48,331 nt of DNA. Origin: Ignavibacteria bacterium. Lineage in GTDB: Bacteria; Bacteroidota; Ignavibacteria; Kapaibacteriales; UBA4661. Below the pieces are notes generated by a model that worked only from the letters and a program-made list of their open reading frames with translations, searched no databases and was not told the origin of the DNA. Shown in pieces: positions 36,665 to 44,711 of this stretch. Numbering within the stretch: the stretch's first letter is position 1; each line of letters begins with the position of its first letter. The stretch lies in the NCBI GenBank assembly GCA_014654705.1, contig JACVZY010000045.1, positions 1 to 48,331 on the forward strand, read 5' to 3'. Both the position numbers and the translations under genes were made by a program.

Positions 36665-39475
36665 TCACCCGGTATTCCTAAGCCCGCTTGAAATGGCGTT
36701 TATCGTCATAAAAAGTTGCATGAGCGAAGCGTCTGCTTCCGTCATATTGCCTTGCGTCTGCTCGTCACGCCACTGACGGAGTAGTGCCACCTGCTGCCGA
36801 TGCAAGGGCGCAAGCGCTTGGTCGCGAAGATGCAAGGAAATATGCAATCTGGGGCGGCGCTCCTCAAATTTCCCGCCCAGCAGTATCGTCAGCATAGTGC
36901 GGGTGCGGGCGTACTCCGAAAGAATCATCGTGTAGAAGCGGTCACGAATACCCAGATTCTCAACCAAATCAGCATACATCCGCATTACATCGGTGTTCAC
37001 CGAAGCAAGACCTGTTTCTACATTGCCCAGCACGTACCGAAGCAAATCCCACGTCGGAATCATTGTGCGGACACGGTCAAAATCGTCAGGTCGCTCGGTC
37101 ATCAGCATTTCAAAGGTGCTGCCCACGCCGTACCAACTCGGCAAGTAATACCGCGACTGGTTCCATGCAAATACCCACGGTATCGCCCGCAAGTCCGCCA
37201 GAGTACGCTTGCCTGTGCGCCGCGAGGGACGCGAACCAATGCGGTTCTGCTCCAAAGCGTCTATCGGTGTGGCTTGTCCGTAGAACGTCATAAAGTCCGG
37301 CGTGTGGATAAGCCCCTCGTACACACGACGGCTGTACGCCGCAAACTCGCTCAGGTACGGGTCAAATTCATGTGGCTTTTTGAGGTTGTGCGCATTGCGG
37401 AGGGTTGCATTTGTTACCCCGGCAAGCATCTGCTCCAGATTGTATGCGGCGGTCGGGATATTTGAGTATTTTTGCGCAATGGTTTCGCCTTGCTCGGTCA
37501 TACGAAAATCTCCCGTGAGCGCCAGTGGTGGCGAGGCATCCAGAAAACTATTCATCGGACCTGCACCACGACTGACCGTTCCGCCACGCCCATGGAAGAA
37601 ACGAATATCCACGTTCTTTTCCGCACCCACACGCGCTATTGCTTGCTGCGCGGTGTAGAGATTCCACTGACTTGCCAAAATACCACCGTCTTTGTTGCTG
37701 TCGCTGTAGCCCACCATCACTTGCTGCACCGCACGGCGCGGCTTGTGTACTTGCGTCGGCTCGTTTTTCTGAAATTCTAAACTCCTTTCGGTCATCGGAT
37801 GTTCCAAAAATGCCTTGACAATTCTCGCACCATTATTCAAATCATCAATCGTCTCCAGCAGTGGCACCACAGGCAGCCTACACACCAAGCCCTCAGGCGT
37901 GTTGAACGCTAGCCCGCTTTCCCGTGCGAGCAAATAAACCACAAGCAAATCCGACAAATTCCGCGTCATGCTCACAATGAGCGAACCCGCTCCGGCAACA
38001 CCGTACTTGTCGCAATGTTCCCGCACGACGCGGTAGCAGTCCAGCACGGCATCGGCTTCCTTGCCAATACGTGCGCCCGAAAGCGCAAAGGGACGCGGCG
38101 ATTCGAGTTCTTGCATCAAAAATTCGCACCTGCGCTCTTCCCGCCAACGCGGAAAATTTGCACCGTCTTCCACCCCGCAGCCAACAAGGAGTTGAGCAAC
38201 AGCGTTGTCGTGGAAGGTAGAATTTTGGCGGATGTCCAGCACCGCCAGATGAAAACCGAAGGTCTGCACTGCCCGCAACGTCGGACGCACGTCATTTTGC
38301 ACCAGCCGCGTAGCGCCGACACTTTCGAGGGATTCCATCAGCAAACGAATATCGGCTTCAAGTTCGGAAGCCATACGGTATGCGCCTTCGTGGTCGTTGA
38401 GTTGGGTAGCGTGGTCGCGCTGCACATCTACGGGAAACCGTGCCATGACGAGGTTCAGGAACTGCCGCCACGGTTCGTTTTGATTACGTGCAGCTGCCGC
38501 TTTCCCCCGTTCACCCAGAAGCGCCGTGTATTCTTCTATTTTCTGCACAAATGCTTCCGAAGGCGCATACATTCTCCCCGAAATGCTGAGTTTGAGCGTC
38601 AAATCAAGCATCCGCCGCCGAAGAACAATCATCCCCCGCAAACGCAAGTCCTGAAGCGTCGTGCGCGTAATATCGGCGGTAACAAACGGATGCCCGTCGC
38701 GGTCGCCGCCCACCCACGTCCCGAAGGAAAGACGCGGCACGGCATCATCCGTTTCCAGAAGGCTTGGTTCCAAGCCACATTCCCGCCAGACTTCTTCAAA
38801 ACGAGAATCAATAATCGGTAGCGTTTCGGGGAAAATGTTGGTAAGGTAATGCAGCATATTTCGGTGTTCCGAGCCGACATCAGGCTTTTCGAGAAAAATA
38901 TCGCCTGTGCGCCAAAGCCGCTCCAAGACTGCTTTCACGTCGCGGCGGATCATTTCGCGTTCAAAGGGAGTCCACATCTGGTTTTCGCGCCGGACGAGCA
39001 GCAGATACAGCTCGCGGTAATGCTCCAGCACGGTGGCGCGTTTTGCTTCGGTGGGATGCGCCGTGAGCACAGGTTCTATGCGGATGTGCGGTAATGCAGC
39101 GGCAATCTCTTTGCCCGAAATGCCTTCGCGTTGTAGCCCCGCGAGCACGGCTTTCCAAAGCCCGCGACCCGTTCCCACGCCTTTCTCGGTTTCTTGACGG
39201 CGGCGGTGCTGCACGGCGATGTTTTCTTCAATCATATTCAGAAGCTGGAACGCAATCGAATACATCTGCGGCATCCGCTTGGGAATCTCGACGCGGTGCG
39301 CTTCCACGCTTGAAAATACGCCGCTTGGGGGCTTGCTGTCGTCTTGCCACGGTAGCATGGCAGCAAGGTCGGCTTTGCCCAACTCGGTCAGCGTTTCGTG
39401 GAAACATTGAAAAATAAACGCCGCGTCCTCTTGGAATTTCCGCGACGGCGTATAGGAATCGGACGTAAAATTCAT
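36665..39475 (-). CDS. ppc: Phosphoenolpyruvate carboxylase
   Basis: 936 residues, close to the bacterial norm of 880-940. Cytosolic anaplerotic enzyme adding bicarbonate to PEP to make oxaloacetate. Catalytic motifs intact: VLTAHPTEAKR (essential His), FFHGRGGTVSRGAGP and VGYSDSNKDGGILASQW. The C-terminus is the conserved NTG. The ATG at 39475 gives the standard N-terminus; no good ribosome-binding site. An intergenic stretch of about 330 bases follows upstream. Confidence 0.96.
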   Translation of the reverse strand: MNFTSDSYTPSRKFQEDAAFIFQCFHETLTELGKADLAAMLPWQDDSKPPSGVFSSVEAHRVEIPKRMPQMYSIAFQLLNMIEENIAVQHRRRQETEKGVGTGRGLWKAVLAGLQREGISGKEIAAALPHIRIEPVLTAHPTEAKRATVLEHYRELYLLLVRRENQMWTPFEREMIRRDVKAVLERLWRTGDIFLEKPDVGSEHRNMLHYLTNIFPETLPIIDSRFEEVWRECGLEPSLLETDDAVPRLSFGTWVGGDRDGHPFVTADITRTTLQDLRLRGMIVLRRRMLDLTLKLSISGRMYAPSEAFVQKIEEYTALLGERGKAAAARNQNEPWRQFLNLVMARFPVDVQRDHATQLNDHEGAYRMASELEADIRLLMESLESVGATRLVQNDVRPTLRAVQTFGFHLAVLDIRQNSTFHDNAVAQLLVGCGVEDGANFPRWREERRCEFLMQELESPRPFALSGARIGKEADAVLDCYRVVREHCDKYGVAGAGSLIVSMTRNLSDLLVVYLLARESGLAFNTPEGLVCRLPVVPLLETIDDLNNGARIVKAFLEHPMTERSLEFQKNEPTQVHKPRRAVQQVMVGYSDSNKDGGILASQWNLYTAQQAIARVGAEKNVDIRFFHGRGGTVSRGAGPMNSFLDASPPLALTGDFRMTEQGETIAQKYSNIPTAAYNLEQMLAGVTNATLRNAHNLKKPHEFDPYLSEFAAYSRRVYEGLIHTPDFMTFYGQATPIDALEQNRIGSRPSRRTGKRTLADLRAIPWVFAWNQSRYYLPSWYGVGSTFEMLMTERPDDFDRVRTMIPTWDLLRYVLGNVETGLASVNTDVMRMYADLVENLGIRDRFYTMILSEYARTRTMLTILLGGKFEERRPRLHISLHLRDQALAPLHRQQVALLRQWRDEQTQGNMTEADASLMQLFMTINAISSGLRNTG

Positions 39476-39808
39476 TCGTCTGGGGGTGAGGTGTGAAGAT
39501 TATTTTATTCGTGCGAGCGAGTGAAAACTTTGGAAATCTTGCAAAAAGGTAGGTTTGAAGCAGCATTTACCTCGTGCCTATAACAATTTCCGTAGCAAGG
39601 AATCCGTAAGCAGCGAACCCGTAAGCGACATTCGTCAGCTACCAGTTTGTAATGTAACAATTTTTTTCATTTTCCAAATCTTTTCGTTGGTAGCGCTGCT
39701 CTTAGAGCCGAACATCTTCGCAGGGGCAGCACTTCTCAATCTGCTCTGTTCGAGTCTCCGTGCGTCTTCACGAGCACGGTTGGCATCGTGAGAAGATAAA
39801 ATTTGACG
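39476..39808. other. Intergenic region upstream of ppc
   Basis: No coding sequence that I can support; a 78-codon plus-strand frame (39555-39791) has no family resemblance. One short hairpin (CCGTGC/GCACGG, 39758-39763 with 39774-39779) without a T tail is present. The region must carry the ppc promoter on the minus strand, but I could not place it. Confidence 0.5.
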
Positions 39809-39839
39809 TTTGATACAGGATATATTTCTTGTACATTTG
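39809..39839 (+). promoter_or_regulatory. Promoter of ncRNA unit A
   Basis: Exact Bacteroidetes consensus: TTTG at 39809-39812, 19 bases, TACATTTG at 39832-39839. The same arrangement recurs at 40111-40141. Confidence 0.8.
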
Positions 39840-39843
39840 TGTA

Positions 39844-39918
39844 TAAGTCTGCTCTACATGAAGGTCGCCCATCGGCGTTGAAGCTAACTACTTCTTAGCG
39901 TAGTTGTGGGCTTTTTTT
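39844..39918 (+). ncRNA. Candidate small RNA, unit A
   Basis: A transcript starting about 39844 (TAAGTCTGC) would end at the T run 39912-39918 after a hairpin: outer GCCCAT/GTGGGC (39867-39872 with 39906-39911) and inner AACTAC/GTAGTT (39886-39891 with 39900-39905). The whole unit from the -33 box to about 39932 matches unit B. Conserved blocks are TTTGATACA, TAAGTCTGC, CATGAA, CTTCTTAG, GGGCTT and ATTTTGTGCCGTTA. The 45 bases between TGAA and GGGC are of equal length in both units but mostly different. The only open frame (MKVAHRR) is not shared with unit B, so coding is unlikely. I do not recognise a known RNA family. Confidence 0.6.
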
Positions 39919-40047
39919 ATTTTGTGCCGTTAGCCTGTTACAGCATTTAGGCAATACTTACATCATCGTCATTATCTTCGTTTAACACGTGTATCCCGTC
40001 AATACTGCATCGTCAACTTCGCGCTCAGTGCCAGAGACGAGTTCGAC

Positions 40048-40078
40048 CATTTTGCTAACGTCAGCAAAATGCTTTTTG
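40048..40078 (+). terminator. Hairpin between the two ncRNA units
   Basis: Perfect 9-bp stem CATTTTGCT/AGCAAAATG (40048-40056 with 40063-40071), 6-base loop, then CTTTTTG. It looks like a terminator, although no gene lies before it on the plus strand; it may end read-through from unit A or an unseen short transcript. Confidence 0.55.
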
Positions 40079-40110
40079 CATCGGTGTAAAGCGCATAATT
40101 AAGAGAGATA

Positions 40111-40141
40111 TTTGATACATGAACTATTTCACGTATATTTG
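40111..40141 (+). promoter_or_regulatory. Promoter of ncRNA unit B
   Basis: TTTG at 40111-40114, 19 bases, TATATTTG at 40134-40141; same boxes and same spacing as unit A. Confidence 0.8.
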
Positions 40142-40147
40142 CCGATG

Positions 40148-40227
40148 TAAGTCTGCGTTGCATGAATTCCGACTCCATGTCGTCGAAGGGTATCCTTCTT
40201 AGTGCATCGGCGGGCTTATTTTATTTT
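40148..40227 (+). ncRNA. Candidate small RNA, unit B
   Basis: Paralogue of unit A, about 303 bases downstream. Begins near TAAGTCTGC (40148). The interior contains a strong hairpin GAAGG/CCTTC with loop GTAT (40185-40189 with 40194-40198) and an outer CCGA/TCGG (40169-40172 with 40207-40210), then GGGCTTATTTTATTTT. Unit A has the counterpart GAAG...CTTC at the same place, so the hairpin is kept while its loop changed. A 39-codon frame starts at 40162 but has no equivalent in unit A. The 3' part is antisense to the last codons of the DUF3800 gene. Confidence 0.6.
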
Positions 40228-41019
40228 GTGCCGTTAATCTGTTTGTGCCTTTGTAATAATTTCGACTCCCCAAGTAATTAACCTTGTCGTACAAATCCAC
40301 GACAAGGGATATTTTCTCTCCTAAAAAATCGTAGTATCGCAATTCACCTCGCTCAAGAACTCGCTGCACCGCCCAACAGCAATAGTCAGATATATTCAAA
40401 AGTGGCTCAGTATAATGGTTCTGAACATTAAAACTACCTTTGTTTCAATCATTTTTTCGGGCTTTTTCAGTAAATGACGTTGAGTTGCCTTTTCTAAAGT
40501 GGTTTGGAAAGTTTTATGCTTCGTTGTGTTACTTCGTTCTGCTATATTCAAAATAAGTTCGCCACCCAATTGTAGCTTATTTTTGAGCAAATGTGAAAGC
40601 AAATCAGCATAAAACTCTGTGTCGCTGCCATTATGTTTATTGGCAAAAAGCGTATATATCTTGCGCCCAACAACTGCCTCAAAGCTAAAATCTAGTGTTT
40701 TGATAAACTTGAAAAATGTGCTCCGTACTTCCGGTACGTCATCCGTCGCATGAAAGAAAAAACCGCCACGTTGTTTTTTCTTTTGAATGCTTGGAATGCC
40801 GCTTAAATACTCATCTTGCTCAATCTCTTGCTGCAATGCCACGACCTTTTGACGAATAGGCTCAAGTGGCTTTTTGAATTTTACCATTCCTAGCATAAAA
40901 CAAAGCGAAACACCATTCTGTACGCCAATAATCGGCGTTTTACCCTTCCCGAAAAATGTCGTGTCTCCCGCTTCATCCCAAAAGCGGTGATAGGTCTCTA
41001 ATGCTAGTTTTGTACTCAT
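40199..41019 (-). pseudogene. DUF3800 gene broken by a one-base frameshift
   Basis: The first reading frame (41019 to 40396) begins MSTKLALETYHRFWDEAGDT, the Asp/Glu-containing start of DUF3800 proteins, and runs to a premature stop. From about 40437-40441 the -1 frame continues with family-like sequence to 40199: NVQNHYTEPLLNISDYCCWA, then VQRVLERGELRYYDFL, KISLVVDLYD and a terminal NKISPP. Adding one base in the short CC/TTT run at 40437-40441 restores a protein of about 273 residues. Everything on both sides looks intact, so this is a recent mutation or a sequencing error rather than old decay. DUF3800 has an RNase H-like fold and often lies in defence or mobile contexts; activity unproven. 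The start lies one base after the stop of the restriction-methylase gene. Confidence 0.8.
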
Positions 41020-41020
41020 A

Positions 41021-43828
41021 TCAATTTCCCTTTTTGCCCCGTTTCTTCCCGCCCGCTTTCGCTGCTGCCCGCTCCGCATCTGCCGTGAGCGGCGCTGTGT
41101 ACCGCTCATACAACTCGAATAAAAACGCTATCCGCTCCTCGTCCGTACCGAACGCCTTCTGGCGATAGCACTTCTCCACCGCTCTGTCCAAGTCCTGATG
41201 CGCCCTCACGAGCGCAGGCGGCATCGTGAGCGGGTCGTAGAGGTCGGCAAGCGAGGACTGAGGGAATGCCGAACGTGCGTCCAGCACCGCCTGTGCCGCC
41301 CGCTCTACGGCTTGCTTCTGGGCATCGGTTGGGCTTTCTGCCCACGGGAAATTGTTGTAAACAATCGTGTTGGAGTAACGAAAATCACTCTTCAAGCGCC
41401 CACACACGTACTTTACCCACGTCATATGCAGAAGCGACGAAAGTATGCCGAAGTGGTAGAGGGTGGCGTTGGGGACGATGAGCGCAAGATTACTGACGAT
41501 TGTCTCGGCATCCATGAAACCGATAGGAATATACATTCGTCGCTCCGATGATACCGACGGAACCAGCAAATACCGACGTTCCGGCTGCCGAATTTCATCA
41601 AACAGCGTTGCTATGGCTGCTTTTTTGCGCGTCGCTTCTTTGGTGCTTGCCAGCCGCATTGTGCGAACCTTTTCGACACGTTCCAGCACGTGCGGCATAG
41701 CACGAAGTTCTTGTGGTGAAGCGTCTTTCAGCCACAAGCACCAGCGCGTTGTGCCATTGATAAATTCATCTGAGCCAACAAAGGGGCGAATAAATTTCTC
41801 CGCATTCGGTTCTTGAGCGATAAATTCGTCGCGCTCTGCTTTTGCGGCAAAGAGTAAATTTCCGCCGTCGGTGGGCTGATTACCTTTACACATCTCCGGC
41901 ACATCGCAAAGCGGCGTAGAGCGGGCATGTACCAACGTATTTCCCGCAGGAATGAGATAGGGACTGATATTCGGAACTTCGGAAACGTGCGGTTCGCTTG
42001 TGGGCGTTTCGTATTCGTAGAGCAGGCGCGGAGCGGTTTCTAGGACTTCTTTTGCCGCAAAGCCAATTATCACACAATGCACAGCCGCTTTGCCCGGAGC
42101 CTCGTTTGTCCACTTGAACGTGCGGTGCGCGAAAGCAATAGCCATACCATGTTTGAAGAGTTCATTCCACAGTACGCCAACTTGTTCGCCTTGCGATATC
42201 GAGTTCGTCGAAACAAACGCAGCTTTAATGCGAGTTCCACCGATATATTCTGCGGCTTTTTTATGCCACGCTGTTACGAAATCAAGACTATTCGCCACTT
42301 TGTCATTACCAAAGACCGCACGAATATCAGCTTTTTGCTCAGAACTCTGCATTTGTGTTCCCACAAACGGCGGATTCCCAACAATATAGGAACACTCCGC
42401 AGGCGGCAGCACCTCACGCCAATCCGTGCGCAGCGCGTTCCCATGCAGGATGTGGGCAGATTCGGTGAGCGGCAGCCGTGTGAAATACGAGCCGAACTGC
42501 TGAGAGGCGTGGATGTTCATCTGGTGGTCAGCAAGCCACAGTGCGACTTCGGCGATACGCGCGGGAAATTCTTCCAGTTCAATACCGTAGAATTGCCCCA
42601 CGTTCACCCACGTCATCGCCGCAACGTCGGTGGCAAGCTGCCCCGTGCCCTTGAGCGTGTCCAGCGTCGTCAGCACGTCCAATTCGAGTTGGCGAAGTTC
42701 GCGGTAGGCTGTTACAAGGAAGTTTCCGCAACCGCAAGCGGGGTCGAACACGCGCACGGTTGCCAGACGGCGGTGGAATTCTTCCAATTTGGGGCGATTG
42801 CTTTTGGAGAGTTTCAAGGTTTCAAATTCCGCACGAAGGTCGTCCAGAAAAAGCGGTTTGAGTGCTTTCAGGATATTTTGCTCCGAGGTGTAATGCGCCC
42901 CCAAAGCACGGCGTTCTGCGGGATTCATAGCGGCTTGGAACATCGAGCCAAAAATTGCTGGCGAAATGCGGCTCCAATCCAGCGCACAGCATTCCAAGAG
43001 CGTTTCGCGCATGGTGCGGTCGAACTGCGCGATTTGAAGCGCGCCCGCGAATAAGCCGCCGTTCACGTAGGGCAGTGCTTGGAGCTGCTCGTCGAGTGTT
43101 TTCATGCGCTTTTCGGGCGCAGTATTCAGCACCTGAAAAATTTGGGAAAGGTGTATCCCCAAGTCGCTTCCATCCTCGTTTGTACGGGTTTCGATGAACT
43201 CCAAAAAGGCATTTTTCTCAAAAATCGCGGTGTCTTCGGCAAACATACAGAAGAGCAAGCGCACCAGCAGCATTTCGAGGTCGTGCCCCGCAAAGCCGCA
43301 ATCTCGGAGGCGGTCATGCAGTTTGCCCATGCGTGCGGCGGCTTCTATGTTCACGGGGTCTTCGGCGGAAAACGAGCGTTTTTCATAACCCGCCAGAAAG
43401 CCGAAATGGTGGATGTTTTGGGGGAACTCGGTAATAGAAAACTCGGTGAAGTGGTTTGGGTCGGCAGCATCCAAGTCGTAGAGCCGAAAGCGGGCAAAGT
43501 CAGACACGAGGACGTATTTGGGCAGTTGCGTGTCCTTCAGTCCCGGAAAATACTCCAGCGCTTGCGTGAAGGCGCGGTCAAGGTTTTTGCCCCGCGATTT
43601 GTGTTCCACCAGAATCACGCCCTTCCAAAGCAGGTCAATGAAGCCTTGCTTGCCGTCGTCTTTTTTGACAGGCTGCTCAAATGCCGCCACACGGCGGCGC
43701 GGCACACCAAACACATTGAAAAAAGCATCCCAGAAGGACTTTGCTTCTGCGTCTTCGCTTGATTCGTGCTGCCATTCACGCGAGAAGGCAAGCGAGCGGT
43801 CTTTGATTTCATTCCACGAAAGAGGCAT
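41021..43828 (-). CDS. MmeI-like fused restriction endonuclease/DNA methyltransferase (type IIG/IIL)
   Basis: 935 residues, close to MmeI (919). Single-chain enzyme: an N-terminal PD-(D/E)xK nuclease (IDLLWKGVILVEHKS, Asp65, Glu75, Lys77, with the same D-x9-E-x-K spacing as MmeI), then a helical linker. The N6-adenine methylase follows with motif I VFDPACGCGNFL (360-371) and motif IV VGNPPFVG (483-490); the lead-in ALGAHYTSEQNILKAL is typical. The remaining C-terminal part should hold the target-recognition domain, followed by a basic tail (KKRGKKGN). It would methylate one strand and cut at a distance from its site. The frame is open to 44038, but the 70 upstream residues are not family-like, so ATG 43828 is chosen. 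A DUF3800 gene follows in the same operon. Confidence 0.88.
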   Translation of the reverse strand: MPLSWNEIKDRSLAFSREWQHESSEDAEAKSFWDAFFNVFGVPRRRVAAFEQPVKKDDGKQGFIDLLWKGVILVEHKSRGKNLDRAFTQALEYFPGLKDTQLPKYVLVSDFARFRLYDLDAADPNHFTEFSITEFPQNIHHFGFLAGYEKRSFSAEDPVNIEAAARMGKLHDRLRDCGFAGHDLEMLLVRLLFCMFAEDTAIFEKNAFLEFIETRTNEDGSDLGIHLSQIFQVLNTAPEKRMKTLDEQLQALPYVNGGLFAGALQIAQFDRTMRETLLECCALDWSRISPAIFGSMFQAAMNPAERRALGAHYTSEQNILKALKPLFLDDLRAEFETLKLSKSNRPKLEEFHRRLATVRVFDPACGCGNFLVTAYRELRQLELDVLTTLDTLKGTGQLATDVAAMTWVNVGQFYGIELEEFPARIAEVALWLADHQMNIHASQQFGSYFTRLPLTESAHILHGNALRTDWREVLPPAECSYIVGNPPFVGTQMQSSEQKADIRAVFGNDKVANSLDFVTAWHKKAAEYIGGTRIKAAFVSTNSISQGEQVGVLWNELFKHGMAIAFAHRTFKWTNEAPGKAAVHCVIIGFAAKEVLETAPRLLYEYETPTSEPHVSEVPNISPYLIPAGNTLVHARSTPLCDVPEMCKGNQPTDGGNLLFAAKAERDEFIAQEPNAEKFIRPFVGSDEFINGTTRWCLWLKDASPQELRAMPHVLERVEKVRTMRLASTKEATRKKAAIATLFDEIRQPERRYLLVPSVSSERRMYIPIGFMDAETIVSNLALIVPNATLYHFGILSSLLHMTWVKYVCGRLKSDFRYSNTIVYNNFPWAESPTDAQKQAVERAAQAVLDARSAFPQSSLADLYDPLTMPPALVRAHQDLDRAVEKCYRQKAFGTDEERIAFLFELYERYTAPLTADAERAAAKAGGKKRGKKGN

Positions 43829-44138
43829 AGAATAGTGGGAGTAAAGCAAGTGAGACAAATAAGTGCGAGGCGCAATATACAACCAATACCGAAAACGCCC
43901 CAGCCTTGAAATTCTTTCCCTGCCCGCGTGTTTATACCTGTCAGTGTGTCCTGCCAAAATGTCTGTCTCCCTGCGCCCGTACCGACAGTTTGTCGTGTGG
44001 GCACTGATTTTCCTGCCAAAATGTCGTGAAAGCCGCATGAAATCTTGTCCAAAAACACTTTGGCACGCTTTTTCTTATTTCTCTTTGCGAAAACACAAAC
44101 CACGACTTCACACACATTCTCTCTAGGAGAAAACAATC
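43829..44138. promoter_or_regulatory. Divergent control region between the restriction enzyme and hsp20-1
   Basis: About 310 bases. It holds two identical 15-base direct repeats (TCCTGCCAAAATGTC at 43949-43963 and 44011-44025), each an imperfect dyad TGCCA-AAA-TGTC. Further on is TTGGCACG (44060-44067), which resembles a sigma-54 -24 element, but the -12 GC is missing. AGGAG at 44125-44129 is the ribosome-binding site for hsp20-1. Confidence 0.5.
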
Positions 44139-44627
44139 ATGCGGAACTTCCATTATAACATCGACCCCCGCGATTTCCAAAAATTCCAAGCATTCGCGGA
44201 AACAGCAGCAGAGCGCCTTGGCGATATTTTTACCGAGTTCGGCAAAAATGCGAACTTTAATAATCCCACTGCCAATACAGCGCAGCAACAACCGACGAAG
44301 GCAAAAATGCGCGTTGACCTTGCCGAAGACGACACGAATGTGTACGTGTTCGCCGAGCTTCCGGGCATTGCGAAGGAAGATGTGAACGTTACCATGAGCG
44401 AAGAGCGCGTGCTGACTATCAGCGGCAACAAACGCAAACTCTACGACGACAATCTCAAAGTTGTACGCGGCGAACGTGCCTACGGCGAGTTCTCACGCCA
44501 AGTAACCATCGAAAGCGAAATTCAGGCAGAAAAAATCTCGGCAACATTCCGCGATGGTGTTCTGACCGTAACGCTTCCACGAGTGGAGCCTGTTCGCCCG
44601 AAAACCGTGAATATCAACATCCAATAA
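44139..44627 (+). CDS. Small heat-shock protein (Hsp20), copy 1
   Basis: 162 residues. Alpha-crystallin-domain holdase that binds unfolded proteins without ATP. The domain covers about 55-155: MRVDLAEDDTNVYVFAELPG, VTMSEERVLTISGNKRK, and the final strand GVLTVTLPRVEP with the C-terminal IxI-like tail VNINIQ. A strong AGGAG precedes the start by ten bases. First of three tandem Hsp20 genes upstream of dnaK. Confidence 0.95.
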   Translation: MRNFHYNIDPRDFQKFQAFAETAAERLGDIFTEFGKNANFNNPTANTAQQQPTKAKMRVDLAEDDTNVYVFAELPGIAKEDVNVTMSEERVLTISGNKRKLYDDNLKVVRGERAYGEFSRQVTIESEIQAEKISATFRDGVLTVTLPRVEPVRPKTVNINIQ

Positions 44628-44633
44628 GAATAT

Positions 44634-44656
44634 CGGCTTGAAAAGCTTTCAAGCCG
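44634..44656 (+). repeat. Palindromic hairpin between hsp20-1 and hsp20-2
   Basis: 10-bp perfect stem CGGCTTGAAA/TTTCAAGCCG with a three-base loop. No T tail follows, so it is more likely an mRNA-stability or processing element than a terminator. Two copies of CAAAACTCAACA (44665-44676 and 44682-44693) follow before the next ATG. Confidence 0.6.
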
Positions 44657-44711
44657 CATTCTTCCAAAACTCAACATCATTCAAAACTCAACACTTTAAT
44701 TTTTTACAGCC

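Noticed and set aside
39555-39791. 78-codon open frame upstream of ppc
   Set aside because: No ribosome-binding site, no family resemblance, and a composition that looks like chance.
40162-40281. 39-codon frame in ncRNA unit B
   Set aside because: It runs through the terminator and has no counterpart in unit A, where the frame stops after seven codons.
42077-43054. Long plus-strand frame opposite the methylase
   Set aside because: It is the antisense shadow of a well-supported gene, with no recognisable domain.
43829-44038. Extended start of the restriction-methylase at 44038
   Set aside because: The added 70 residues are not family-like and read through the repeat-containing control region.
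44060-44078. Sigma-54 promoter before hsp20-1
   Set aside because: TTGGCACG fits the -24 box, but the -12 GC is missing at the required spacing.
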